DNA from: Asparagus officinalis
Taxonomy: Eukaryota; Streptophyta; Magnoliopsida; Asparagales; Asparagaceae
Assembly (NCBI RefSeq): GCF_001876935.1
Contig: NC_033797.1
Location: 110,703,583-110,767,582, forward strand
Reading direction: 5' to 3'
Length of the DNA stretch: 64,000 nt
Under the pieces are notes generated by a model. It saw nothing but the letters and a program-made list of their open reading frames with translations. It searched no databases and was not told where the DNA came from. Below are positions 44,113 to 55,200 of the stretch, one piece after another. Made by a program: the position numbers and the translations under genes. The number at the start of each line of letters is the position of its first letter. Within the stretch, counting starts at the first letter, position 1.

Positions 44113-45191
44113 CTTTATGCGTTACAAAGATCCGGTCTTTTTATAAGATCCGGTTACAATGAAAAATCAAAGAAAACAAAGTAAAGATTACAATTTTCCT
44201 TATTTGTCGAACTAATCGCGAGCTCCTGTTTTGCGGTCGCTCGCTTTGGTGGGTTCTTTGCCTGCGCCGGGGTTATTTGCCGTGGACCACCGCGTGATCT
44301 CGATCCGGTCGGATCTACACGATATGACGGGTAATATTCCACCAAGGGAATAATAGCCGGGAGGGATTGTTTCACCAAGGAAACAACCGCTCGAATCTCG
44401 GGATCTAAGAACCAAGCTTAGATCCGGAGTGTGATCGTGTAGATCTCAAATCCAATCCTCTCGAACTCCTGCCTTATTTGGCGTTGGTGATCGCCGAGCA
44501 CCGGATCTGAAAGTCCAAGTCTCCAAGCCTTCAAAGTTGTGATCTTTTTTAGATCTGAGTCTTCAATCCAGCAGGGCTTCGCCTCTCTCCAAAATTTCCA
44601 ACCTCTGAAACAAATGAGCACAAGGCCTATTTATAGGCACTCAGAACTGTGCATTTGCACAGTTCTGAGCCTAGCCACCCATGGGTGGCTCGGCCTTGGC
44701 CGAGCCACCTCAGGGTGGCTCGGCTTGGGCCGAGCCACCCTGGGGTGGTTCGGTTTCGGCCGAGTCCCCGGGTGTTTGTCCGTTTCGTCCTTTGTTTCCG
44801 GTTCTGGTTCTCTTGTGTGGTTGATTGACTTGGCAACGACTCTTTGACTTGATTCCAGATTTGGCAGTGAGTCGGGTTCCTGATATGGCAGTAAACCAAC
44901 TTCTGAATTTGAGTCCGGAATTGATGTTGATTTGATCGTGATTCATCCGAGTTCGCTCTTGTTTAGATGACTCGGTGATTCACCTAAACATTGGTTTGAT
45001 TCCGCGTGCGAGTGGATGCATTCCAATGCTTGGGTGCGATTTGTCGCCTCGTTAACCTGCTCCGTTGCGTATAGCTTGGCTTCAGCGTTGGCGAGCTAAC
45101 GGTCTTGTTTGGATACGTCGCCCGGTGGTCCGTTTGTTAAATCGGCGTCGAGCTGTGCTAAGGGACCTATAGGCAATTTTATACGCCTACA
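44052..45191 (-). repeat. Element B 5' LTR (right copy)
   Basis: 1140 bp, essentially identical to the left copy apart from having two 30-bp palindromic units instead of nine and one base change near 44893. A minus-strand TATA box lies at 44628-44635. Confidence 0.95.
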
Positions 45192-45589
45192 ATAACGCTT
45201 CATTGGCGTTCCCAAGAGTCACTCGTTCAAAACCATGCCTTTGTGAGCGCGAGGCTCTAGCGGGGTCTTGGACTTCAACTTGTAATCCAAGGCGAGCGGT
45301 TATAGGTACCTTTGACTTGTTGGGAAGACGCGTACGAGCCCTAGTCTGACGAGTAGTTCGGGATTCCTTTGTCAGACCCACACGTTCTTTAATTGGAGTT
45401 TTGCCTCGGTCTTTGTTCACATGACCAAGATGATTTGTAATCTTCATTTTGAATCTGGATAAGTCCACGCCATCATGAAGCTTCAAGGGAGGTGTGGAAC
45501 TTGTTGTGATGGGAACAGGGCCATTGGAGGCCCAAAAGGGACTGCAGGAGGTGAAATAAGAGCAAAACAGGGCTCGGTGGCTTGGAGGT

Positions 45590-45770
45590 GGTGCGAGCCA
45601 CCATTTGGTGACTCGGCCATGGTCGAGCCGTAGGTAGTGACTCGGCCTTGGCCGAGCCAGTAGGTGGTGACTCGGCCTTGGCTGAGTCAGTAAGTGGTGA
45701 CTCGGCCTTAGCTGAGTCAGTAAGTGGTGAATCGGCCTTGGCCGAGTCAGTAAGAGGCAAATTCTCTTTT
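45590..45770. repeat. CTCGGCC/GGCCGAG palindromic repeat inside A's gag coding region
   Basis: About five units of roughly 33 bp, each holding GTGACTCGGCCTTGGCCGAG or a variant. They keep the reading frame and encode DSAKAESPLT-like repeats on the minus strand. The sequence resembles B's LTR array (GGCTCGGCC...GGCCGAGCC) and A's LTR array (GTGACTCGG). B's own gag lacks it. Confidence 0.85.
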
Positions 45771-46451
45771 TTGACTATTTCGGGTGTCTTTTTCCCCTTT
45801 TTCCTCCATACTTTGCATAGTTTTGGTAGTTTTTGGGCCACCTCTTCTTTCTGTAGTTTTTTGGCTTCCTGCATAAGGATTCTTGCATGCGCAAGCAATG
45901 CGCGGCGTTTCTGCATGCGTTCCTCAAGGGTTGAACGGGTCCTTTTGACACGGACCCACTCGTCCGTTACTGGTTTGAAGGAAAAGGTACTCGCTTGCTG
46001 TCGTGGTGTTTGGTGTTTCCTAAACCTCAGGTCCGTCTCATAACGGATCCCGTCAACCGGCTCCAAAACCTTGGCAAGTTGGCGTGTAAGGCATTGGCGT
46101 TGTCTTTGACGTGCCCTCTTGGATAGAGTTGGCGTGCCTTCAACGGTAAGCTTCTTGACCAAGGAGGGAATCAGATTTGAAGATCCCACTTCTTCAGGTA
46201 TCATAGGAGCATTGGGAGATGCAACTGCAGCAGTGATGGGGCAAAGGTCATTATCTTGGGTCTTCAAATTTGAAGACCATCGAACTTTCCTTGTGCAAGA
46301 GATCTTCTTGCTCTTTTGAGGAGAAGATGATCTGGAGGAGGAAGAAATATACTCTTCATACTTCTGTTGGTCGAACTCGTATTCGACCTCTTTGTCAACC
46401 GGGATGAGAATCCTTGGTTGCGACACCACAGCCTTCGCAGAAAGGCCGTCA

Positions 46452-46470
46452 GCTCCCACTGTGATCGCCA
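46452..46470 (-). other. Element A primer-binding site
   Basis: On the minus strand TGGCGATCACAGTGGGAGC, three bases inside the 5' LTR; one change from B's PBS. Confidence 0.85.
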
Positions 46471-46473
46471 GTT

Positions 46474-47478
46474 TGTTTTCGTCAAAAGTTATCATTTTCA
46501 TTGTTGTCGAACCTGTTCCACCGTTTATCGATTACAAGTTTAAGTTGATCTTTATATAAGATCTCCTTACAATGAGAAAAGTAAAGATTATAACTTTATG
46601 AAACAAAACGCAGTAGTAGTTTATCTCCTGTTGCTTTGTGTGGGATCTTTGTCTGTGCCGGGGACGCGTTAGTCTGTGGACCATCGCGGATAAGATCCGG
46701 TTGACAAGTGTGATTATGCTCTTGTTTCACGAAGGAAACAATCGCAGCAGCGACAATCACAACCAAGCGGGATTGTGGCTCTTCTCGAGATCAAAAGTAG
46801 TTTGATCCGGAGGAAAGAGGGGGAGAGAATCTCAAATCTTTAGAAGGCTTTTTCTTTATAAAAAAGTTTACCAAGATCTGCCAATTCTCCTCTGAAATTT
46901 GTGGTCTACTGTTCAATTGGACAGCACCTCACCCTCATATTTCAGATCCTCTCCAATGAAGACCTTGGGCTTCTATTTATAGGCTTTTGTCGCCGTATTT
47001 TTTGATAAGATTAAGTGTTTTGACATCATCTGTAGTAAATAACCGCTCAATCGCACATAGGGATAACTTCAAAACAGTTGGGGATGTCCTGGAATGAAAG
47101 AATCCTTAAAAAAACATCGAAATCCGCATTTGGGAGGTTTGGGAGGCCCATATAGTCGTGGTGACTCGGAGGTATGCGAGTCACCATTTGGTGACTCGGA
47201 GCTGTGCGAGTCACCATTTGGTGACTCGCATGGATGCGAGTCTTCTGGCCAATTGTTATGTCTTTTTGACTCTTTTGGTTGTTTACATTTCCTTCGGTTC
47301 ACTTGCTTTCCTCTTTACGCGTGTTTCGTCAATTTGTTGACTTGTGCGCTTTTACCGATTCGCTTCATGCGTTTCATCGTCGTTAGATAAACTTTTTTGA
47401 CTCGGATGATGTCGTTCATCATGTTCTCTTTGTCTTGAGCTGCGTGTGAGAACCCATAGGTAATTTTTGATGCCTACA
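46474..47478 (-). repeat. Element A 5' LTR (right copy)
   Basis: 1005 bp, TG...CA, homologous to 15411-16444 with scattered substitutions. The TATA box on the minus strand is at 46974-46981. It has two copies of GAGTCACCATTTGGTGACTC at 47177-47231. Confidence 0.92.
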
Positions 47479-48643
47479 CCTCCTTGTTTTAATATGGGTT
47501 CATTGGCAGTGGTAAGACACCTCCCTCGGTGCTCGCGCCGAGTTTGCTTCCCTTGGATGATCCGATCGAAGTTGCGGTTGGAGCCTAAGTGCGCAGTAGA
47601 GACTCCGGAGTGATTGAGTTCGACTATACCCGAGCTTGAAAATGTATCAATGCCATGAGCTTGGAGAGAGCTACAATGCAAGGCTTTGCAGAGAGCTGAT
47701 GAGCCTTAAATCTGAGGGTTCAGATTGAGTCTACTTCAAAATCTAAGCGATGAAAGGTTCTACCAAGCAAGACAAAATGAAGGCCTCTGTTTTAAGAGTC
47801 TTCAGAATAAAAATGTCAGGCCAAGCCCAAAAACTAAGCTTCTTGAATGATTTGCCCAACCCCTTGAATGATTTGCCCCTTTCACATTGGCTGAAAGTGG
47901 CTTTAAATAGGCAAGTGATGGAATGAGTCATCCCATAATTTGTGGGATTTGATCACTAGTGGGTGAGGAGCACCATGCCCACCCCTAGCTGTGGGATGTG
48001 ACTACTATAGGGGTGATGATAGCTATGTCTCATCATTACCCAGGACGTGGGATGTGGGTAGGCTCACTCCCACAAACAAGCAGCCTGCTTGCACTGCTCA
48101 GGCGAGGCTGACAAATCTACGGGCGAGATCGAGAGTTGTCTGAATGCTCAGGCGAGCTTGGTGAACAGACAGGGTCAGCTGACGGGCCCCTCCAACGTGT
48201 GAGCTGGCGTTCGTTGGCAAGCGGAGTTCATGTAGGAAAACTCCCTGTAGGCGTTCTTGACTCGTGCGGGCGAGCAAAGCATTCAGGCGAGGTTTAACTC
48301 GTGCTCACAAGCTCAATGAACAGGGTGATCGAGCTTTGCGGGTAAGCTCAATAAATCGGCGAGGTTAAGCTCTACGGGCTAGCTCAACAACAGGCAAGAT
48401 TGAGCTCTATGAGTGAGCTCAATAAGGAGATGAGGTTAAGCTCTACGGGCGAGCTCAATAAGGGAAGGTTGAGCTCTATGGGCGAGCTCTATAAGGCGAG
48501 GTTGAGCTCTACGGGCGAGCTCAATAAGGGGAGGTTGAGCTCTATGGGCGAGCTTAGCAATTTGAGCTATGCGAGCGAGCTAAATAAACAAGCGAGGCCA
48601 GTCAAGCGGGCTTTTGACACCTAGGTAATTTTCACTGCCTACA
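47479..48643 (-). repeat. Element E 5' LTR, outer part
   Basis: Continues 15299-15410 across the A insertion and ends CACTGCCTACA at 48643. This end resembles those of A and B (GCCTACA), so E belongs to the same family. A minus-strand TATA-like TATTTAAA is at 47902-47909. An array of GAGCTC inverted repeats lies at about 48110-48600. Confidence 0.82.
48110..48600. repeat. GAGCTC hairpin array in E's LTR
   Basis: Between about 48310 and 48570 the unit GTTGAGCTCTACGGGCGAGC, followed by TCAATAAGG, recurs with variation, about every 30-35 bp. Each unit can fold with arms TTGAGCTC and GAGCTCAA around a 7-base loop. More diverged GGCGAG units extend left to 48110. It lies upstream of the TATA-like site. 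Confidence 0.85.
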
Positions 48644-48795
48644 AGTATACACTGTCTCGCATGTGAGACGGTGTAAACTGACTCACTAACATGAGACAGT
48701 TCCCAGTCTTTTTCGAGTATTGTTTTGTTGTCTCCTCCGCTTTCTTGTGCGTCAGATGATCTCTTTTAACTTAGATAATGATGTTCTTCATATTC
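48644..48795 (-). repeat. LTR G fragment, inner piece
   Basis: Together with 52165-52215 this gives the end of another LTR similar to A's: TCTTCATCTTGAGCTG, then ACCTATAGGTAATT and ACGCCTACA at 52215. E inserted at its left and D within it. It has a possible inverted repeat GTCTCGCATGTGAGAC near 48654-48669. The rest of G is outside the window. Confidence 0.7.
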
Positions 48796-49578
48796 TGATA
48801 TGGGTGTATCTTCTCTTTGGAATTTAGCGATCCTCATGGGAGCTTGAGGATAGATGATTCTCATGGTAACTTAAGAATAGAGGTGTAAAACAACACAGTG
48901 GAACGCAGGTTGAAGTGTGGAACGAGACGGCGAACTGAAGAATCGAAGCATCCACTTTTCAGCCCGTGAGTCGACTTATACATGTATATGAGTCGACTCA
49001 TCAGGTTGAGTCGACTCATGCCTGTCATGAGTCGACTCACGAAACCCAGCCATTTTAGTCGACTCATCAGGTTGAGTCGACTCATGCCTGTCATGAGTCG
49101 ACTCACGAAACCCAGCCATTTTATCGAAAGTTTCTGACGAGTTGACTCACCTCATCATGAGTCGACTCACTTGGCATGAGTCGACTCATGCATGTTTATG
49201 AGTCAACTCATCGAGGGTTTCCTGGTTTGTTTGGGTTTCTGTTTACATGTTTTCCTATGGGGTTTAGGCTTGGTTATTTACCACTTTGTCACCCACATTG
49301 TTACACCTAAAAAAGGAGTTGTTTAGGGTTTCTAATCAATCAGATGTAATCAAAGAGAGATTCTAATCAATAGAGATTAGGGTTTAGAGAGAATTGAGAG
49401 TTTGTTCTCGATTCTAGTGAGATTGTGAGAGAGTGATTGTAATCTTTTCATACTCATAATCTAGAGAGGGTATTTTCCTTCGCCACATACTAAATTATTC
49501 TTGTGTTTCTGTCATCCTCTTCTCAACCCACCTTTGATAATTCTGCGATCAAAGGTGCTCATACGGCGACTCGTATCA
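48796..49578 (+). repeat. Element D 5' LTR
   Basis: 783 bp. It has a 66-bp duplication within the palindrome array (unit starts at 48991 and 49057), which explains its excess over the 716-bp 3' LTR. The GAGTCGACTCA array runs from about 48966 to 49215. The TATA box is altered to CCTAAAAAAGG near 49307. Confidence 0.92.
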
Positions 49579-49624
49579 AGTTAGTATTAGAGCGATCAGA
49601 TCCTGTGAAGGGGGTAACCTATGT

Positions 49625-51064
49625 ATGGTCCTTACTCAATCGCAATACAAGAGGCTAGGTGAGATCCTTATTTTATTGGAAGAAGTCCAGAAATTAAGGA
49701 AGGAGAAGATGACTGGAGGGGATAATTCAGCAAGACTTGATACAATGGAGAATCAGATCGAAACGATCAGTTCTACACTCAATCAGCTCGTAGGTCTCAT
49801 CAATGGAAAGGACAAAAAGGAGGAATCTTCTTCAAAGGGTAAGAAGAAGCTCGAAGAGTCCGATGGAGAGGGCGAGAAAACTGGTTCTGATGCAGAGGCC
49901 GAGATTGTTAAGACTGCTCCACATCAAGGGGATAAGAATTACTACTAGAACTTGAAAATTGATTTCAAGGTGGAGATTCTTATTTATGATGGGAGTGTCA
50001 ATATGGAGAAGCTCAATGATTGGATCGAGCGTATGGAGATGTATTTCACTCTCTATGGATATTCATCCAAGAAGAAGATTATGTTCATGACTTTGAAGCT
50101 TTTGAGGCACGCATTGACGTGGTGGAAATCCTACTGCAAGCAGGAGAAGAAGGCGGTGTTGTGGAACAAGTTTAAGGAGCTACTGAGAAAACAGTTCTAT
50201 CCAGTAGGGTTCCTTAAGGAGCGTTGATACAAGTGGTACGGCTTGCGCCAAAGATTCAATCAGACCGTTCAAGAGTACACGACGGAGTTCCAGCAACAGG
50301 CGATGGTTCTAAATGCCGCGACGGATGAATACTCCATCTTCATGAAGTACATGGCGGGTCTGAACGAATACATCCGGAAGGAGATGAAGTTATTCACGGT
50401 CGAGTCTATTACAGAGGCAAGCGTGAAAGCTATTGCCATCAAGGGCAAGCAAAAGAAGAGCAACGAGGCAAATGGAGATGCAAAACAGGCGGGAGGTGAG
50501 TTTAGTGGTTCCAAACATAAGGAGGAGAAGAAGGGTGGTCTAGGAAGAGCAGAACTGATTTGTAATCACTGCGAGAAGACAGGACATATCGTTGATCGTT
50601 GCTGAGAGAAGTATCCTCATCTGAAGCCAAAACGATTGAAGAAAAAGGAGGAGAAGAAGGCATATGTAGTAGCTCAGGGTCCGAAGGAAGTTCCTGGGAT
50701 GACAGAGCCTAACAGTAGTCTCAATCTTATGGCAGGGAAACAGGCCACGAAAGAGGACGAAGACCCCCGACAGCAGCTTTTTGTGCTGAAGTTGCAAGTG
50801 AAGACCAGTTTGGTTGATGCTATTATTGATCCAGGTAGCGAAAAGAATTTGATATCCGAGGCCTTGGTTCAGAAGCTGGGTCTGAAGACAGTCAAGTATC
50901 TGAAACCCTATCCATTGGGGTGGATTCAGAAGGAGACGGGACTAAGTGTAGTTGATCAATACACTATCAGATTTGCCCTCCACGAGTCGTATATTGAGGA
51001 GGTCACGTACGACGTCGTTCCATTGGATGTTTGTCAGGTTATACTGGGCAATCCGTACTTGTAG
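49625..51064 (+). pseudogene. gag: Element D gag-protease with three nonsense codons
   Basis: Begins MVLTQSQYKRLGEIL. The frame is interrupted by TAG at 49949, TGA at 50225 and TGA at 50603 but is otherwise collinear with C. The stops replace codons that are Gln or Trp in C, all explicable by C-to-T or G-to-A changes. Between them are MTLKLLRHALTWWKSYCKQE (capsid), a complete CCHC knuckle CNHCEKTGHIVDRC, and the protease, whose active site reads IIDPGSEKNLIS (C has DSG). The protein ends LGNPYL with a stop at 51062. There is no RT or integrase. Confidence 0.88.
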
Positions 51065-51443
51065 GATAGATACGCGATCTACGAAAGGCAGGCTCAGAAG
51101 TACATATTCACCAAGGATGGTGAAAAGTTCATATTTCATTCGACATCTCTTCTGAGGGAGGCAAACTTGGCGACAGTGACATGAGCAAAGAGGCTAGTGA
51201 ATACAAGCAAGAATTTCGTCTCGATGTGCATTAGACTTCATGACGAGCCATCGAAAAGGAGTTGCATGTTGGAGCGGAAGACGACTACGATGAGGCGAGG
51301 AACGAAGGAGTCGTTTCTAGTTGTACGTCGATATCAGGTTCCTAGCAAAGTCAGGTTGTACAGAAAGGATGGAGGAGCTCGTGAGTTTCCTCAGCTGAAG
51401 TTCTAACTTGAATGAGACTTTAAGTTCCTAAAGGGGGGACACA

Positions 51444-52159
51444 TGATACGGGTGTATCTTCTCTTTAAAACTTAGCGATCCTCATGGGAGCTTGAGGATA
51501 GATGATTCTCATGGTAACTTGAGAATAGAGGTGTAAAACAACATAGTGGAACGCAGGTTGAAGTGTGGAACGAGACGGCAAATCAAAGAATCGAAGCATC
51601 CAGTTTTTAGCCTGTGGGTCGACTCATACATGTACATGAGTCGACTCATCAGGTTGAGTCGACTCATGCCTGTCATGAGTCGACTTACGAAATCCAGCTG
51701 TTTTGTCAAAAGTTTCTGACGAGTCGACTCACCTCATCATGAGTCGACTCACTTGGCATGAGTTGACTTATGCATGTTTATGAGTCGACTCATCGAGGGT
51801 TCCTGGTTTGTTTATGTTTCTGTTTACACATTTTCCTATGGGGTTTAGGCTTAGTTATTTACCACTTTGCCACCCACGTTGTTACACCTATAAAAGGGGT
51901 TGTTTAGGGTTTCTAATCAATCAGATGTAATCAAAGAAAGATTCTAATCAAGAGAGATTAGGGTTTAGAGAGAATTGAGAGTTTGTTCTTAATTCTAGTG
52001 AGATTGTGAGAGAGGGATTGTAATATTTTCATACTCATAATCTAGAGAGTGTATTTTCCTTCGCCACATACTGAATTATTCTTGTGTTTCTGTCGTCCTC
52101 TTCTCAATCCACCTTTGATAATTCCGTGATCAAATGTGCTCGCACGGAGACTCGTATCA
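51444..52159 (+). repeat. Element D 3' LTR
   Basis: 716 bp, homologous to 48796-49578. A good TATA box TATAAAA is at about 51889-51895, and the palindrome array lies at about 51606-51795. Confidence 0.92.
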
Positions 52160-52164
52160 TATTC

Positions 52165-52215
52165 TCTTCATCTTGAGCTGTGTTTGGAACCTATAGGTAA
52201 TTTTTTACGCCTACA
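52165..52215 (-). repeat. LTR G fragment, outer end
   Basis: Ends ACGCCTACA at 52215, directly followed by Helitron sequence. It marks where G inserted into the Helitron; the other edge lies outside the window, so the TSD cannot be tested. Confidence 0.7.
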
Positions 52216-55200
52216 CTACGCACTCCAAAGACTTTTTCATATTGTGGAGCTAAAAAGTTTGAACCCGAGCCTCTAACATCTTGTTGCCACAACGGTGAAA
52301 TCCACCTAGCAGATGTGAGTGTTAAAGACGAGTTATATGCCCTTTATACAGTACAAACCCAAGAGGCAATTGAGTTTCGAAGATGAACCAGAAAGTATAA
52401 TAGCATTTTCTCATTCACATCATCCGGGGAAAGATTTGATAGAGAGCTTGCATCAAACAAAAAAGGCATTTCACATTTAGAGCACAAGGACAAATGTACC
52501 ATAATCTCCCCTCTCTAATTCCGGAAGAAAACAAGCCTTCCCACCTTCAACTTTACTTCTATGATACGGAGAATGAGTTGCAAAATCGAATGGGAATATT
52601 AGATAATGCAAACATGGGTACGACTACAACTAAAAGTTTGATGGATATATTAGAAGGAAACCCACATGTAAAATTCCTGCAGAAACTGAATGATTATTCA
52701 TCTCTTGAAGACTTCAAGATCATAATAAATGGAGATGTTGCAGTAGATCAACGCGTTTACAACTCACCAACAGTAGATCAGGTTGCAGCTGTCTGGGTAG
52801 AGGAAAATAATAAAAATATTCTATATGAGAGAGAAATGGTTGTTCATTCACACTCCGGAAAGAATCTTCAGGTTAAGCTCTATTTTGGTTGTTATGATCC
52901 TTTACAGTATCCTTTACTCTTTCCAGGCGAAGATGTTGGATGGCACCAAAATATTAAAAGAATGGAGAAAAAGGATATTCGTCGTTCAATACAACAACTA
53001 ACTACAACATCTCAAGTAACTCAGCAAACTTTTACATCTGCAGAAAACATATTTATCCGAGAAAGGGAAGGTAACTCGTAATTAAAATTGTTTAATAATA
53101 TTATTACATTAAAAATTAACTTAACCTGCAAACTTATAGGTGTTAAAGCTCCAATGATGGGAAAACATCTCATGTCGAGAATATTATTGTTACAAGTTCC
53201 AGATAAGAGACACTCGACAATCTACTATATTAACATCAGCAGATCGGTTGTTCCATCAATATGCTAGAGATATGTACATAAAGCTTGAAACAGCAAGACT
53301 TGATTATTTTAGAAAGAAGCAATTAGAAATCAGAGCAGAGTTATTCCAAGGCATAGTTGATAGTGTAGCTGTCGGGGAAGCAAAAGCATGTCAAGTCGGA
53401 AAAAGAATAGTACTGCCATCATTATTTATTGGTGGTTCTAGAGATATGCGTCATAGATATCTTGGTGCAATATCATTAGTACAACGATTTGGAAAGTCGG
53501 ATCTTTTCAACACAATGACATGCAATCCTGAAGTGAAAGAAATCACGGAGGAGCTACATCAAAGCCAAACACATAATGATAGACCGGATCTAACCTCAAG
53601 GATATTTTGAGCAAAGTTGCAAAACCTGAAAGATCAGCTATTTAAAAAGAAAATCTTTGGAAAATTTGTTGCCCATGTTCATGTCATAGAGTTCCAAAAA
53701 AGAAGGTTGCATCATGCACATATGTTAATTATTCTAATGGGAGAGCACAAAATCGCATCATCAGATCAGTATGATAAGTACATATCAGCAAAAATTCCAG
53801 ACCAATATGAAAATCCAATCTTATATGAACTGGTAAAAATATATATGATGCATGACCCTCGTGTAGAGTTAAATATGAAGAATGTTTGCATGCAAAATGG
53901 CGAGTGCAAGTATCACTACCCTAGATATTTTAGTCCAAGATCAGTACAAGCGAAAGATGCTTACCCAATTTATAAAAGGAGCAAAAATAATAGAACAATG
54001 TTGGTTTGAAATAAAATCCTTAATAATCAATGAGTGGTACCTTACAATCCATATTTGCTAACATATTATAACTATCACGTCAATGTTGAAATATGCTCAG
54101 GCATTAAAGCAGTGAAATACCTTTATAAGTACATATATAAAGGCCATGATAGAGTTTCAGTAAACATTGAGTATAATGAAGGACAAAATATTTTTGTGAA
54201 TGAAATCAAAAATTTCCAAGATGCAATATGGGTATCAGGTTAGGAAGCTTTCTGGAGAATATATGAATTTCATCTTAATGAGATATTCCCAGCCGTCATT
54301 AACTTACAGATGCACATGCCAAATCAGCAATATGTTTCTTATTGGAAACATCAAGACCTATCGAAATTGATTCACTTAGAACATGTCTCCAAGATGATGC
54401 TTACAGAATTTTTACTATGTGTTCAAAAATTAAAGAAGGTAACAAGTCTAAACCTGAAAAGGAGCGCAAAAAGGAGATATTATATATAGACTTTCCTGAG
54501 CATTATGTTTGGAATTCAACATCAAAATCTTAGAGTCCAAGAAAACAGAGACAGTAATAGGCCGTATAAATGGGGCTAACTCAATTGAAGGAGAGAGATA
54601 TTACTTGTGACTATTGCTTACTCATATCAGGTGCCCGACATCATTTGAAGATCTATTGACAGTAAATGGTATTCATTGCAAATCTTTCAAGAAATCAGCT
54701 CAGAAATTAGAACTTTTAGAATCTGATGATAGCATAAGAGAGTGCTTAGATGAAGTCATTGCCTTCCAAATGCCATCAACACTTCGTTGTTTGTTTGCAA
54801 CTATATTGGTTTATTGTGAGCCTACAGATGTTAATCATTTATGGGATCAATATCTTGAATCACTATCTGAAGACTTCTCAAGGAAACCACATTCTACCAG
54901 AGCTTCGGTAATAAATGATACTCTTCTCAATCTTAAGTTCTACTTAGAAATTATGGGAAAGGATATTCAAAAATTTGATTTGCCACCTTTACAAACAAAA
55001 TCCATTACAGAGGAAAGTTCATACCCAAGAGAAATAAAAGAAGAGCTAGATGTACAAATCTTAACTGACGATCTAAATGTTGTGACAAAACTCAACTCTG
55101 AACAACATACTGCATACACTACAATATTAACTAACTGACGATCTAAATGTTGTGACAAAACTCAACTCTGAACAACATACTGCATACACTACAATATTAA

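Larger units (their letters stand above)
37378..45191 (-). mobile_element. Element B: recent gag-only Tat derivative
   Basis: TSD ATAAC at 37373-37377 and 45192-45196. LTRs are 37378-38727 (1350 bp) and 44052-45191 (1140 bp). Their 210-bp difference equals seven 30-bp repeat units, and outside the array I see about one substitution. The PBS and PPT match those of A. Internally there is a single 957-codon gag and a 3' region with tandem repeats; pol and the antisense gene are missing. It sits within gag of A. It looks like a recent, trans-mobilised non-autonomous element. Confidence 0.95.
45197..46501 (-). pseudogene. gag: Element A gag, N-terminal part (right of B)
   Basis: The frame 45473-46501 starts MKMITFDENKLAITVGADG. 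The Met codons lie just inside the LTR (46474-47478) and the PBS is read as LAITVGA. It has EYEFDQQKYEEYISSSS, TLSKRARQRQRQCLTRQLAK and WVRVKRTRSTLEERMQKRRA, all as in B. A repeat insert encoding DSAKAESPLT units lies at 45610-45770. A frameshift near 45480 follows, with 45187-45486 (RASRSQRHGFERVTLGNAN) continuing to the B insertion point. Confidence 0.88.
15411..47478 (-). mobile_element. Element A: large Tat-lineage (Ogre-like) Ty3/gypsy element
   Basis: Flanked by the TSD CCTCC (15406-15410 and 47479-47483) and bounded by LTRs 15411-16444 and 46474-47478. On the minus strand the order is LTR, PBS, gag, protease, RT with degenerate RNase H, second (archaeal-type) RNase H, integrase, long 3' untranslated region with tandem repeats, antisense plant-mobile-domain gene, PPT, LTR. 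The paired RNases H, large size, tandem repeats in the 3' region and extra antisense gene are all known traits of the Tat clade. Three later elements (C, Cassandra, B) sit inside; without them it is about 20 kb. Stops in gag and pol make this copy defective. Confidence 0.93.
48796..52159 (+). mobile_element. Element D: gag-protease-only element, same family as C
   Basis: TSD TATTC at 48791-48795 and 52160-52164. LTRs are 48796-49578 and 51444-52159. The PBS is degenerate (TTAGTATTAGAGC near 49581) and the PPT is AAAGGGGGGACACA at about 51430-51443. The internal region encodes gag and protease as in C but with nonsense changes. It is inserted into LTR G. Confidence 0.93.
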
